DNA of 64,000 bases from Erigeron canadensis (taxonomy: Eukaryota; Streptophyta; Magnoliopsida; Asterales; Asteraceae), in contig NC_057761.1 in assembly GCF_010389155.1 (NCBI RefSeq), positions 5,582,501 to 5,646,500 of the forward strand, read 5' to 3'. Made by a program: the position numbers and the translations under genes. Positions 20,789 through 33,227 of the stretch are shown one piece after another. The notes under the pieces were generated by a model. That model was given only the letters and a program-made list of their open reading frames with translations. It was not told the origin of the DNA and searched no databases. How positions within the stretch are numbered: position 1 is the stretch's first letter; each line of letters opens with the position of its first letter.

Positions 20789-21138
20789 ACGGTGAAAGAA
20801 AAATAATTAAGAAAGAGAAAAACTTTGACCTAATATATAGTGTGCAGTAACTTCATGTGATACGTGTCTTTTAACCAACCACTCACTTTTAACTGTAGCT
20901 AGAAGAGTATTCGAGAAGCCAAGTAAATAATAAATTATTAAACTTATAATTATCTATAAACATGCATAAACCGTCATCCGAATATCTTCAGTTTCAAGGA
21001 TATGGAACACTAGAGATAAGATTTGAATAATAAAAACGCATAATTATAAAACTTAGAAACATATAGGCAAAACATTTAACCAAAAATAGTTTTATAATTA
21101 TAAGCTGAAAAATATAACATCAATCTAAATCAACTTCT
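20789..21138. other. AT-rich spacer
   Basis: No gene or repeat recognised. Confidence 0.4.
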
Positions 21139-21471
21139 TTAGAGACTCGTCTTCTCTGTGCTAGCAAAAAGTAATTTAGCCTCTAAAAGGTATTCGCTTT
21201 CAAATCTATCTAACCAAGCCGCTGCCAAATCGTGACGTTTTTTGGTATGGATCAATTGTTCTTCTAAGAGATCAATCTCGTAATATGCCTCCAACAATAA
21301 CTTATGCATGGCTGCAATTTCATATCCGTAGTATTTTCTCATATTTTCAGCCATATCGTTTTTCATCCTAGCCTTCTTCTCAAATGATCCAATAACTTTG
21401 CTAAGATTGCGGATAATGTCATTGTTCGTGTTATGTTTCTCTTCGTGTTTCAACTTGAGATCACTAAGTGC
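21139..21471 (-). pseudogene. coiled-coil terminal exon fragment
   Basis: On the minus strand a sequence ending TATATTGTTTCAG (a good 3' splice site) is followed at 21471 by 111 open codons, ALSDLKLKHEEKHNTNNDII to STEKTSL, and a stop at 21139. The protein is highly charged with Leu/Ile spacing of a coiled coil. It could be the C-terminal exon of a second copy of the protein type at 19221-20788, whose N-terminal exons would lie to the right, but none are recognisable there. Confidence 0.4.
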
Positions 21472-21836
21472 CTGAAACAATATATAAAAATAATAATGAT
21501 ATTAAAGATTAACACGAATTGAAATTTATGAAATGTGATACTTTTATAATAGAAAATTCGTTGGACATCTTGAAGAAATAAGAAAACTGTTTCTAAAAGA
21601 ATACAAATAGAATTTAACTTGAAACTGATTACTTATAGAAACTCTTGGTTATTTTACTTACACGCGTCTTATCTTCGAAGTAGTTTTAAAATTTACGATT
21701 GACTCCGGTCAAAGCTTACTCTAGAAGATTCAAAGTTATTTTAACAATATAAATTTTATTTAAAAAACTTTGGGGACAATTGTTATGGGTGAAATTTTAT
21801 GTTTCAGTATCCTGAAGCTCCAAGATTGTCACACCC

Positions 21837-22330
21837 CACCAAATCCTTTTGGCGAGTTATGACTAAAGCGGAATCATAACACAAAGTGTACAGAGAACGA
21901 CCACTAAATGTGTCGTTTTTATTTATTAAACATAATATTATTGTCTTTAAAACATAACTTCTACAATAATATTAACTTCAAATTACATATGCGCTTATTT
22001 TTATTAACTAGTGCCAGACTATTGAATGATCCATACGAGTTTCCTACTCTGCTCCATGAAAATCCAACATACTAGTTACCTGAGAAATACATGCTAAAAC
22101 GTCAACATAAAGTTGGTGAGTCATAGGTTTATCATATCAACATAGTTTATGGATCACAAGGTTTTCATATATATATATAGGATTGAGTTCCCAATACCGA
22201 AGCTTAACGATGATATAGTTACCCCATGCATGGTACTTTCATCCTATGGTTACTAAGTTAACCAATTTATGTAGCAATACTCGATGTATGTATGACTAAC
22301 ATGCGAATTTATATGAAATCTTATAGGCCT
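21837..22330 (+). repeat. LTR-like fragment beginning TGTCACACCCC
   Basis: Begins TGTCACACCCCACCAAATCC, a start I associate with plant LTR elements. It contains AACGTCAACATAAAGTTGGTGAGTC (in part, about 22097-22121), whose reverse complement occurs diverged at 49597-49625, so two opposite-facing copies of one repeat family are in the window. The right end is undefined and no paired LTR, primer site or purine tract was found. Confidence 0.4.
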
Positions 22331-23740
22331 TGCTCTGTTCGGGCTCGTTACGTACTTATGGAAACCATCTAATTATTATTTCATGATAGTGTTGGCAGGT
22401 CGATGGATATGGCATGACACAGAAACTAGACAATTGATCTTAACAGATGAGGTTTATGGGACTTACAGCAGCTGGAGTTGTGAAGTACAGGGATGACGAA
22501 ACAAGTTCCTGAATAGTGATGATCGAAATTGTGCTACTAGTGTACAAGAGAAAGAGGTTCGAGTTCAACAACAAACTTTGAATGTACGAAATCAGAAGGA
22601 TATGGGGCTGGAGTTTACTTACGTAATCTTACTGCTATTAAACCTCTAGACTTCAACCCAAAACCACAGCTAAGCGACCAAGAAAACAACCTTATATTAA
22701 CTATTTATTATGGCCATAGTGATGATGAATTAGTGGTAAATTGGACTATGATTTTTCTGATTCTCAGTAAGGAAACAAAAATATAAAGGAAGTCTTAGGT
22801 GCTTTTAGTGACAAGGATTTGTTTGTGTTTACTTTACATGAAGAGTTAAGTTTGGAGGTACTTCGTATAGCAGGAGGGTCATGTCTCTAAGTGCATATAT
22901 CGACTTCAAGAGAGTTAGAGAGAAGAGTTTGTCCTATTTTGCTTGTCCCTGAGCTCTTTATTACTAATTTTTTTGATGTGTTAAGTCTATAACTTAGATT
23001 TTAACTAAGAATGGTAAGCTATGATGAGAAAGTTATTTTGAAACTTGTTCACTTGAAAAGTATTTGTCACTACTTGTTTGTCGGGTGGTTTCTACTACCC
23101 ATTCTATTGTTGATGGTTTCTTTCTCCATGTGGAAATCTAGCACAAATTATGCAAGGAACTTTTTTAATGATTAGCCTACTTTGTTGGATCCCATTCGAT
23201 CTTGAAAGAAAGAAAAGAAGAACTTTGTCCATTGTTCTTTAATGCTCTTGTCTTGACTTCCTTGCTCCTTTTTGTAGGAAGAACAATAGAGTGGTGATGG
23301 TTTCATGTTTACACCAAAATGATGATCATGTGTGAGTACTAGCTGAAAACTTACTCCATTTGCTTTGAAGTCTTGACCACTTGATTGAGTTCTTTTATAT
23401 GACTTTTACTTATAATTGTCATACTAGTAGTTTATAGTATAAACGAAATAGTTATAGCTAGCCTTATACATTCTAAATAGAAGAATCCTGCTTATGTTGA
23501 TGTAGTATTATAGGGTTAAAATACGTCTTTATTTCATTATATTGATTGTTTGGGATAAAATAGAATTAGAGTTTTTCTTTTGTTATTTTTCAAATACAGG
23601 TGTTACTATATTTCCAATTGACATCACATATATAGGAACACTATTAAATATATATATATTTTATATATATATATATATATCATGATTATTTGCCAAATTA
23701 ATTAAGGTAAATCCCTATCATGCTTGACTAACTTAATTTT
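22331..23740. other. non-coding, degraded repeat DNA
   Basis: About 1.4 kb with no supported coding frame. It contains an AT microsatellite near 23648-23681 and a T-rich stretch ending TTTTTGTAG near 23278 that resembles an acceptor site without a following open exon. Nothing else is recognised. Confidence 0.4.
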
Positions 23741-24420
23741 AATAAAGCTTAGAGTAAACGTTGACCTGGAAATTTGACGGTTGCTACAAAGATCTTGACA
23801 TCTCAGGATCTTGACGTAGTTGGATATTCTGATTACTTATTAATATTATGCTAACGATATGTTTCAAATATTATTGTTATTTCCACATGAGATAAATGTG
23901 TAGATTCCTGAATATTCGATATAAAACCAAGAAGAATGTGTCTAACAGAATAAATTGGATTTCGCACATGGTATAACTCATCAACACACAAAGGAGACTT
24001 AGTCCGCCAAGATAATCAGACTTCAAGTTGACTTCAGCATGAGGAGAATATCTTCAAATGGCTACAAGATAAAGATATGCTCCAACGTTCACTTGTGGAA
24101 GACCCGAAACATCCCTAGAATATTGTATAATTAGTTAGATCTTAGCTCTATATAAACGAAGGAGGCTGATCGATTTAAGTAACTGATTCTTTATCATATT
24201 CACCGCATACTACACACTTGTATTCACACACACTGCTCTCATTATTATCATCTTTATTCTCACACTATGATACATCGATCAATCGAATTCCGCCTCTTGT
24301 AAACATTTAAAAATCATTCATAAGATAACAAAGGCAGGGACGATTATTTCCTCCCGGGTTTTTTTGCCGGCAATCCTCAAAGGATTAAGGGCTTCTCCTC
24401 ATCAATAAATATTGGTCTTC
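23741..24420 (+). repeat. possible solo LTR with TATA box
   Basis: A block that reads like an LTR: CTC-TATATAAA at 24149-24156 with a C/A-rich downstream leader, then AGGGACGATTATTTCCTCCC and a CAAAGGATTAAGGG segment near 24390. There is no second copy, primer site or target duplication, so the boundaries are guesses. A gypsy-type origin is only a possibility. Confidence 0.3.
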
Positions 24421-25757
24421 TTATTCTTTGCTCTTTACTTTTATCGCATTATTTACTAGATCTTTACTTTTATCTTGTTAATTACTATATCTAATATATA
24501 ATTAGCATCATATTCTGTTATCATCTTTATTAATTTGCAAATTCAATTGACCCTCATTCCTTGTTTAGTCAACATAATCCTTCATCAAGATCATTTCTTT
24601 TACGCATCTTTGAAACTCAACATATTTTACAAGCCCTTAACCTCACAAACGAAAATTTGGTTACACTATTGATCTAAGTTATCATCGTAGATTATCTTAG
24701 GTAATTTTTGACCAAAACAAACATTATTACCCTTTTATTTTCATTCTTGAGATAATATATGGACTTTGAATACTTTCTTGTTTGGAATCTATTAAAGTTT
24801 TATCTATCTTCTTCCTTGATTGATTGGTTGTTTTCATTTGATGTCTTGTTATATATTTCTTGCATGTATTTATTATAATTATGGCTAGAGATTGGACTCA
24901 CAAAATGATTTGTGAAATAAAAAAACATTTGACACTTTGCAATATGATTTGTGAAATGCAAGTCGTACATAAAGTAATTTATAAAAGGAAATCCAAAAGA
25001 TGTAACTTTAGGAGGAATTCTAATATTGAAAGTCTTTGTTATATTCATCTTTTGTCTTAAATATAAGAATCGTTGCTTCACCAACTGTTACTAGCTGAAG
25101 TACTTAATTCTATAAGTCAATGGGAGCGAGATTCATTAAAATAAGAGACAAATGAAGTTATCTTAATTAGAGAGTTGTAATCTTCACCAAGGGTCAGTAC
25201 TTGAGATACTCGATTCAAATAGTAAGTGGGAGAGTAAAAGTCGGGATTAATTAAGATAGATCAATTCTCTATGAAGTGTATGATACTTAAAAGAAATGAT
25301 TTTAGGAATCAGTAGGAGAATTTTGATAACGAGAAAAGACAAAAAAATTTACTAGTAACCTATTCTTAGTTTGTGATCAAAATGATGAGTGTGTTGAACA
25401 TTTATTATTGATTACAATATTAGATTATTTGTCGAATAGGAGAATTCGATAAATTAAATGTTTTGAAAAGTTAAAATGTCATCATACAAACTAGATTGGA
25501 TTAGAGACAAGTTGAACTTAGTAAAACATGATTGAAATGGATTAAAAGAGTTTAATGACAAAACTAGTTGTCTGATATCTAGTTGAGATATTCATAGCAT
25601 GGATTTAGGTTTGTGATTAAGCGAGAACGTTAGATTTCTAAATGTGAAAGAAGTTTAGAAATATCAAGTTAAAATCTGGACATTCAGAACAATTATTGTG
25701 GGAGTATTCGATGAGTAAAATTGTCCAATACATACCACGTTCCAATTTTGTATATTT
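24421..25757. other. AT-rich intergenic DNA left of RT-C
   Basis: No gene supported. Purine-rich words such as GTGGGAGA (25228) and GTGGGAGT (25698) resemble polypurine tracts of decayed LTR elements, but no LTR follows that I can match. Confidence 0.4.
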
Positions 25758-26251
25758 TGTTAGGTCCAGTTTCAACTAAACTGGAGCTCTCCAGTGACAT
25801 CTGGAGAGCATGAGAAATTGTCCAAAATATTAGAAGTCCAGTTGCATTGTACAGGTTTAGCAACTGATGACTTCCTCCAGTTGAGATCAGAAGACTAGAA
25901 TCTGAAGACCTTCCAGTTGAAGTCAAAGACAACAAATGGAAGATAGAGATTGGCAATGGCAGCGAAGCCCAGTTGACAATCTACCAGATTAATCAACTGG
26001 AGAATCCTCCAGTGTAAATGCTCTTACAAAGCTTTACTCTGATTATGAGGAGGACCTTTTTACTCTACATCCTTTTAACCGGACAATGATATTGTCTTTG
26101 GATAAAGATACAAAGATGTAGAGTGGTTGAATAAAGTAACCTTTTGTCTTACTTTATTTAACACACACAAAGGATTATTTTAACAATACTTTTGTGTGCT
26201 GTCAACCATATCTGTACGTCGAAGTTGAGATCCCCATGCTCAATCTTCGAC

Positions 26252-26259
26252 TATAAATA
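26252..26259 (+). promoter_or_regulatory. RT-C LTR TATA box
   Basis: TATAAATA in GAC-TATAAATA-GAGGTCC; the same box is in the 3' LTR at 36730-36737 and in RT-B. It should start the genomic RNA roughly 30 bases downstream. Confidence 0.7.
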
Positions 26260-26473
26260 GAGGTCCTTGCACAAGCATTTTCAACAACTTTGCAAATACA
26301 TATATTCTGCAATATTGGTGAACTTGTGCAATATTCTCTCAATCGCAAAAAGGAACATTTCACAACTCTAAGTATTTCGATTGTTTAGGAGAATTTCCAA
26401 GTTTAGATCAATTGTAATTCATGGGTTGTTAGGATATTTACATTCTTGTATTATCTTGGTTCCGCAACAACCT

Positions 26474-26508
26474 TGTATTTTATTTAAACAAGTAATAAAT
26501 AAAATACA
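26474..26508 (+). other. LTR hairpin flanking AATAAA
   Basis: TGTATTTTATTT (26474-26485) pairs perfectly with AAATAAAATACA (26497-26508), loop 11 bases. The identical structure lies in the 3' LTR at 36952-36986, and RT-B has the same arms at 18253-18285. Confidence 0.7.
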
Positions 26509-26693
26509 CTTGAAAATTACATATTGTCTCACCAGTTTATATACTCGTCATTTATATTATTGCAATGTATTAATATTCTGTCACCTTAATACTTAATTCC
26601 AGTTAACCTGGTACACGATCAATCTAAACTGGTCACATCCAGATTAATTGATCGTGTTGCAAAGTTCACTCACCATCGACATAGAGGTGAGAA

Positions 26694-26705
26694 TGGTATC
26701 AGAGC
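26694..26705 (+). promoter_or_regulatory. RT-C primer binding site
   Basis: TGGTATCAGAGC, matching the 3' end of initiator Met-tRNA, five bases after the LTR end. Confidence 0.92.
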
Positions 26706-26749
26706 AGGCAGGTTGAATTGTTTCAATTCTATAACCTAGGTCTGCTTCG

Positions 26750-29159
26750 ATGGCTGCTGAAGGTGAGAATGGTTCTGGTCCAAATGAATCTAATCCTAAT
26801 ATTGCTACTCCTTTAAATACTAGCCCTCCTCCTACTTCTCCAACTCCTGGAGCAAACCACGTTCATGTACATTACTCCAACTCTCCTGTTCCCAAATTCG
26901 ATGGGAATGGTGAGACATTTGGTACATGGAAGGCTAGAATGCTCTTGCATTTTGGTGGGATAAATAGAGAGGTATATGTTGAAAATCCTTAAGGATGGAC
27001 CATATATACCCATGTCCAGTGGTGTTAGCCCTCTTCTCGACCCCACTGGGAGAAGAGGCACCAGGGAGAAATCTGAAGAACATTGGTCAGATGAGGATTG
27101 CAGATTGGTTGATCTTGATACCAAATTGAAAAACATGATTCTTTCGGCTATACCTGAGGAACTAATTCCTACCCTTGTGCTATTTCCTAGTGCAAAATCT
27201 ATGTGGGATGAATTAGTTCTCCAATTTGAAGGAGGAAATGACACCATTGTCACTAGAAAGGTTGCTCTCAACAAGAAGTATGAATCCTTCTTTGCTCTTC
27301 CCAATGAAAGTTTGACTGGTACTTATACCAGATTTACTGGCCTAATTAATCAACTTAGAGGCTTGGGAGTAGAGAAGGATAAGGATATTCTTCTTGAAAA
27401 ATTCTGTGATGTTTTGCCATCCAAATGGGCACACATCGTTCTTGTCTTAAGACAAGGAAAGACCTTGCATAGCCATACTCTTGCCTCCCTTTATGGAGCC
27501 TTCAGATTCACTGAAGATAATGATGCTGCAAGATTACTGGCTGAGCAAGATGCTTTAAACCATGCTCAGAGTTCCAAGGCTGCCAACTTTTCTGGGCAAC
27601 CTTGTGCTGCTTTAATGTCTACTGAGAATGTCCAGTCACATTCTATGAAGGAAATGTTAAACAACTTTTTGAACTCTGGCCTAACCACTAATCTCAGTGA
27701 TGGTTGTGAGGAAACTGACGATGATGATCTGGTAGCCATGATTGCTAAAACCTTTAATAGGTTTAAGCATAAATCTAATCGATTTAATGGGTCCAATAAT
27801 GCTTCCAATTCAATCTCAATGGATAAGGCTAATCTTACCTGCTATAAATGTGGTAAGAAAGGCCATTTCATGAAGGAATGCAGATCTAGTCAGATGAACA
27901 ACCAAACTGGTCCTATTGTTCCAAACTTTGTTAAAACTGATGATTATAAGGCCAAATACAAGAAACTTAAGGCCCAGATTGCTCTCATGTCTCTTGAACA
28001 AAATAATGAGAAAGAAAAGAACAAGTGCATGATGGCTCAAACTGAAGGGAAATGGGAACTCTCTGATGATTCATCTGATGATGAAGAAGAGATTAGAGAT
28101 ATGTGTTTCATGGCATTAGAGAGTCAACAACCAGTGGTGAAAGATGATGTTGTGTCAGGAAGATGGGTTGACATCATTTTAAAGAAGGTAAGGGACTATG
28201 ATGTCGAAATTGATTCAGAATTGAAACTGGATATTGCTGAATCATTAAATTATGACTTATTATTTGTTGAAACCATAAGAACTGACTGTGAAAGATACTT
28301 AGAAACAGTCTTGGTTGAATGTAACAACATGAAAAGTCAAATAAATGATTTACAAAGTGTCCAGTTGGCTCTTAAAGAGTCAGATTTGAAAAACAAGGCA
28401 TTGGAAAGAGATAACCAAAAACTGAAATTTGATCTTGAAAAAGAACATATGGTTATTAATTCTTGGGTTCAAGCATCTGGTAAAAATTATGACGCTTTTT
28501 CTAAAACCATTGATGCTCAAAAAACTGCCTGGAAATCTGGTGATCTTCAGATGGCAGCTGTTTTACCCACAATTCACCAATTGCCAGAATCTGTTAAAGT
28601 TGAAACACCTTATGATTCCTCTGGCACTATCAAATCTGAATCCACTAAGACCAACCTTGTTGAGGTTAAAATTGGAGCTAAGAAGGCTAAAGCTTTAGTT
28701 AAAAAGGAATCTGGTGACAACCGTTTACCTCATAAGTCAAATGAGTCCTCAACTCTAAAGACTAAAACCCCCGCTGAGCCCAAATCCATGGGCCAGCAGC
28801 CTGATGAAAAGAACATTTTGTTAAAAATGGAGAATCAACTCCAAAATTTGTCAAGACAGGTACAAAGTTGTACTGCCAGAATTAAAAATTTGGAAGAAGG
28901 TGCATTCTCCTCTGTTGAAAAACAAAATGTCAAAACTCCTTCTCAAAAACAAAAGATGAAACAATCTGCTCAGAAAGGAGCAAACATGGAAAAGAAAAAG
29001 GAGGTCAATGTTCCACTAAAACCAATTGTTTTTACTCCAAAAACTAGAGAGAACCCTCCAGTTTCTTCATCCAGTTCAACACCCAGTCAAGCACCTGGGA
29101 CTTCTCAGAAGAAGTCCAGTGGACCCATCAAGAAAAGATGGGTTCACAAAAATAACTAA
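26750..29159 (+). pseudogene. RT-C gag, frameshifted once
   Basis: Starts at ATG 26750 (MAAEGENGSGPNESNPN). The N-terminal text KFDGNGETFGTWKARMLLHF and the following LDTKLKNMILSAIP...AKSMWDELVLQFEGG region are the UBN2-type copia Gag core. The frame changes between about 26960 and 26985, so residues 1-75 and the remaining 720 lie in different frames. A CCHC zinc knuckle, CYKCGKKGHFMKEC, sits at 27841-27882. The C-terminal 400 residues are acidic, then coiled coil, then Lys/Pro-rich and end SSGPIKKRWVHKNN. The long coiled-coil tail is typical of Sirevirus Gag. It stops with TAA at 29157; pol continues in another frame. Confidence 0.88.
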
Positions 29160-32100
29160 TCAATTACTTGGGTGTGCAGGGCGATCGAAAGAAAAATATT
29201 TGGTATCTGGACAGCGCAGCTGGCCGGACTATGACCGGATGTAAGCCCCTGCTGGAAGAGTTCACTGTTTGTGATGGACCTGCAGTGACATTTGGTAATG
29301 ATGGAAGTGGAAAAACTGAAGGATATGGTGTTGTTGACAATGGGCAGATCCAGTTCACTAAAGTTGCATTTGTCAATGGTTTGAAATATAACCTGATAAG
29401 TGTCAGTCAACTTTGTGATGATGGATATAGGGTACTGTTCGACATTGCTCAAGGCACTGTTTTCAACAAGGATTGGAAGGTAGTCATGATTGCACCAAGA
29501 AAAGGAAATGTGTACATCATGGACATGGAACCTGCTCCAAAAGAGCATTGTTTCTATGTCAAGGCCGATGAGGACACCAACTGGCTGTAGCATAAACGAT
29601 TATCCCATCTTAACTTCAAAAATATTAACAAGTTGTCAAGGAAGCAACTGGTTGATGGATACCTTTGTTCTCATTTAAAAAGGAGAAGCCATGTCCAGGG
29701 TGTGAAATGGGCAAAAAGAAAAGAGCCTGTTTTAAGACCAGGCAGAATTTCAGCATCACTGAACCTCTTCACATGCTTCATATGGATCTTTTTGGTCCAG
29801 TGAATGTTCAAACTAAAGCTGGTAAGAGATACACTTTAGTTGTGGTCGATGAATACACCAGATTTTGTTGGGTGATATTTATCAGATCAAAGAGTGATGC
29901 ATCTGGTGAAATTATCTCTCTCATCAAGCGAATTGAGCTCAAGTTTACCAAGAAAGTGTGTCAGTTGCGAAGTGATAACGATACAGAATTCATGAATAAA
30001 GAATTTAAGACATTTTGCACTGACACTGGCATTTCTCAAAACTTTTCGTCAGCTCGTTCTCCAGAACAAAATGGTGTGGTTGAAAGGAAGAATCGCACAT
30101 TGATTGAAGCTGCCAGAAGTATGTTATCTGAATCTGGTCTTCCCACCTGCTTTTGGGCTGAAGCCGTGGCAACTGCATGTCACACCCAAAACCGGTCAGT
30201 TTATGTCAAGAGACACAGGAAGACTGCCTATGAAGTTTTAAGGAATCGTAAGCCAAATATTGGATACTTCCATGTATTTGGTTGTCCAGTTTACATTTTA
30301 AACGATTCCAGTCAGTTGGGAAAATTTGATGCAAAAGCTGATGAAGGCGTCTTTGTAGGGTATTCAGATATTAGAAAAGCCTATAGAGTTTACAATTATA
30401 GACTCCAAAAGGTACATGAGACAATTCATGTCACATTCGATGAATCAAATGAAGCAATCAACAAAAGACCAACCCTTGATTTATCTTCAGTTGTCCCAGT
30501 TGAATTTGGTGTAGCTGATCAGGTTCATCAATCAGTTAGTACACCAGAAAATGTTTCCAGACATCAAGTCTTGGAACCAGCTAAGGAAAAGAAGAACTTC
30601 AGTGACACCTCATTTTATCCTTCTATCAGTTATAACCTACCTAAAAAACTGGTAATTGGATCTGATGTGCGTGCCACAACAACATCAGAACCAGTTCATG
30701 CTTCTCCAATTCTTCAAGATATACCTTTGTTTGAAGATAATCATGTTAACTCTTCAGTTGACACTGATGATGAAGTTGAAGTAGTTTGGACTGATCCTCC
30801 TCCAGTTGTTGCATCTGTTGGAGATCGTCAAGTGTCTTGCACTGATGTTGTATTATACCAACCTAGTCAATACACTAAATGGACTGCTGCTCATCCCATT
30901 GAGCAGATTATTGGCAATCCAGATAGTGGGGTTCAGACTAGAAGAGCCACAAGTGATCAATGTTTGAACGTCACCTTCTTATCACTGATTGAACCGAAGA
31001 AGATTGACGAGGCTATGGCAGATCCAAGCTGGGTTGAAGCTATGCAAGAAGAACTCAACCAGTTCGAAAGGAACAACGTTTGGGAGCTTGTTCCTTGTCC
31101 TCCAGGGTTAAAGAGAGAACCCATTGGAACGAGGTGGGTCTACCGGAACAAGATGGATGAAGATGGCAACGTTATCAGGAACAAAGCTAGATTAGTTGCC
31201 AAGGGTTACTGTCAAGCAGAAGGTGTTGATTTCGATGAAACTTTTGCTCCAGTTGCAAGACTTGAAGCCATCAGAATTTTCTTGGCTTATGCTGCTCACT
31301 TGCAATTCAAGGTCTTCCAGATGGATGTAAAAAGTGCGTTTCTGAATGGCACATTGGAAGAAGAAGTGTATGTTACGCAGACTCCAGGCTTCATAAATGA
31401 AAAGCATCCACATTGGGTATATAGACTGAACAAAGCTTTATATGGTCTTCGACAAGCCCCAAGAGCCTGGTATGATACTCTAACTAAACATCTTCTCAAA
31501 AATGGTTTTCAAAGAGGTGCAATAGATAATACCTTGTTCATTTTGAAAGAAAAAGGTAATATCTTGTTGGTACAAATTTATGTTGATGATATTATATTTG
31601 GGTCAACTGATGATGGAATGTGTAAAAGGTTTTCGAAAATTATGTCTCAAGAATATGAGATGAGTTTAATGGGTGAATTAACATTTTTCTTAGGTTTACA
31701 AATCAAACAAACCATGAATGGTATTTTTATTAACCAAGAAAAATATGTCAGAGATTTGTTGAGAAAATACAAATTTGATTCAATCCCATCAAAAACCACA
31801 CCTATTTCTGCTCCATTAAATTTGGACTCTGACCCAAATGGCAAACCAGTGGACCAAAAAGAATATCGTGGAATGGTTGGTTCACTGATGTATTTAACTG
31901 CCAGTCGACCAGATATAATGTTTGCAACATGTTTATGTGCCAGATTTCAGGAAAATCCAAAAGAATCACACTTGCATGCTGTTAAACGCATTTTCAGGTA
32001 CCTGAAAGGGTGCCCTAGCCTTGGTCTTTGGTATCCCAAAGGCTCAGGGTTAGATCTAATGGGTTATTCAGATTCAGATCATGCAGGTTGTAAGATTGAT

Positions 32101-32523
32101 AGAAAATCCACAACTGGTGGATGTCACTTTCTAGGGGGAAAACTGGTGAGTTGGACCAGTAAGAAGCAGACTTCAGTCTCAATGTCTACTGCTGAGGCAG
32201 AATACATTTATGCGGCCAGTTGCTGTGCCCAGATTCTCTGGATCAAAAACCAGTTACTTGATTATGGTATGAAATTCACAAGAACCCCAATCTTTTGTGA
32301 CAACACCAGTGCAATTGCCATATCTCACAATCCAGTGATGCACTCAAAGACAAAGCATATTGATATCAGGTATCACTTCATTCGTGATCATGTTATGAAA
32401 GGAGATATTGAAATACATTTCATCCCCACTGATAAACAGTTAGCTGATGTTTTTACAAAACCTCTTGATGAGAAAACTTTTAAACATCTCATCAGTGAAC
32501 TGGGTATGTTAAATCCTTACTAA
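29160..32523 (+). pseudogene. RT-C pol: protease, integrase, RT, RNase H
   Basis: Protease near 29200 reads WYLDSAAGRTMTG, so the usual copia DSG active-site triad is DSA here. A TAG at 29588 follows DTNWL in the integrase zinc-binding region, and the frame changes near 29655; the last 952 codons (29665-32523) are open. Integrase shows [24 protein letters not shown] (normally SDxGTEF) and [17 protein letters not shown] has [21 protein letters not shown] and YVDDIIFGS; RNase H has [17 protein letters not shown] and the terminal [13 protein letters not shown]. The integrase-before-RT order identifies Ty1/copia. Confidence 0.92.
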
Positions 32524-32633
32524 ACTGGAGAGGTCCTTCAGTTGAGGATGGTCCAGGTGATCCTTGATTGGTTGGAGATTGAACGCCTTGATGTACTCAA
32601 AGACTAGTCATTGATCAAATGGATCACATTTTT

Positions 32634-32643
32634 AGGGGGAAAT
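32634..32643 (+). promoter_or_regulatory. polypurine tract after RT-C pol
   Basis: AGGGGGAAAT about 110 bases after the pol stop, followed by AGACTCAAAATATTTTTC as in RT-B. A second tract lies beside the 3' LTR, matching the multiple-tract habit described for Sireviruses. Confidence 0.6.
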
Positions 32644-33090
32644 AGACTCAAAATATTTTTCAAAAGAAAAATGCTTTTATTGAAAAATGCAACTGAAAGT
32701 CATCAGTTGAAACTGGCATCTACATTTTCCAGTTTGCTAGTTTGGTCTTGTCTCTAAATGGTGGTCAGCCAGATTTCATAACGTTATGTTTTACTTGGTG
32801 GATACATGTGACACGTGATGTTACTCGAGTGCTAACCTCGCACTCACGAACGTCACCTGACATGTCTTACGTGTCAAGACTTTTGCTGAAATGTACTGCA
32901 CTTTTTATGGGTATTGGTGAAGTTAGTGGGTGAGTGGGAATACCAGCCGTCGTAGCATTAAATGCTTGATGGGAAGTATTAAATATTTTTGAATTCACAA
33001 AATTTTGGAAAATAACTTTTTACAAATTATTTCAAATTTTTGGAGACTAAAAATATCTTTTCGTATATATCTTGGCAATATTTTACTGCC

Positions 33091-33098
33091 TATATATA
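33091..33098 (+). promoter_or_regulatory. TATA box upstream of RT-C aORF
   Basis: TATATATA in the context CTGCC-TATATATA-CTCCC, 137 bases before the aORF ATG, with a C/T-rich leader and start context TTCACAAATGGC. Same layout as in RT-B and RT-D. Confidence 0.5.
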
Positions 33099-33227
33099 CT
33101 CCCACCAAAATATCCGTCTCATTTACTTCTCTCAAAATTCCTTCATTTACTCTTTCAATCATTCACAATTCGAGATCCCTTTCTCTCTTTCTTCTTTAAG
33201 TCTAAAACCCTAAATCAAGTTTCACAA

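Larger units (their letters stand above)
25758..26688 (+). repeat. RT-C 5' LTR
   Basis: Starts TGTTAGGTCCAG; the match to the 3' LTR stops at ACATAGAGGT (or one base beyond), just before GAGAATGGTATC with the primer site. The first 250 bases carry about ten CCAGT/ACTGG or CTCCAG/CTGGAG words, several arranged as inverted pairs such as ACTGGAG-CTCTCCAGT. A TATA box is at 26252-26259 and an AATAAATAAA signal at about 26494-26503 inside a hairpin. Confidence 0.9.
32524..33227 (+). other. RT-C spacer between pol and aORF
   Basis: No coding. Holds a purine tract (32634), CCAGTT/AACTGG words, ACGTG-type motifs (GACACGTGAT near 32810 and TTACGTGTCA near 32868), the TATA box at 33091 and a pyrimidine-rich leader up to the ATG at 33228. 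It aligns with 11385-12119 of RT-B. Confidence 0.65.

Noticed and set aside
18465..25757. Shared flank ATATT after RT-B (18465-18469) and next to the RT-C 5' LTR (25752-25756), as a sign of recombination between the two
   Set aside because: An AT-rich pentamer at a one-base offset is likely by chance, and the other flanks are not available for RT-B.
29140..29170. Programmed -1 frameshift between RT-C gag and pol
   Set aside because: The gag end (CACAAAAATAAC) lacks a canonical X-XXY-YYZ heptamer and no clear downstream structure was seen; an indel explains it equally well.
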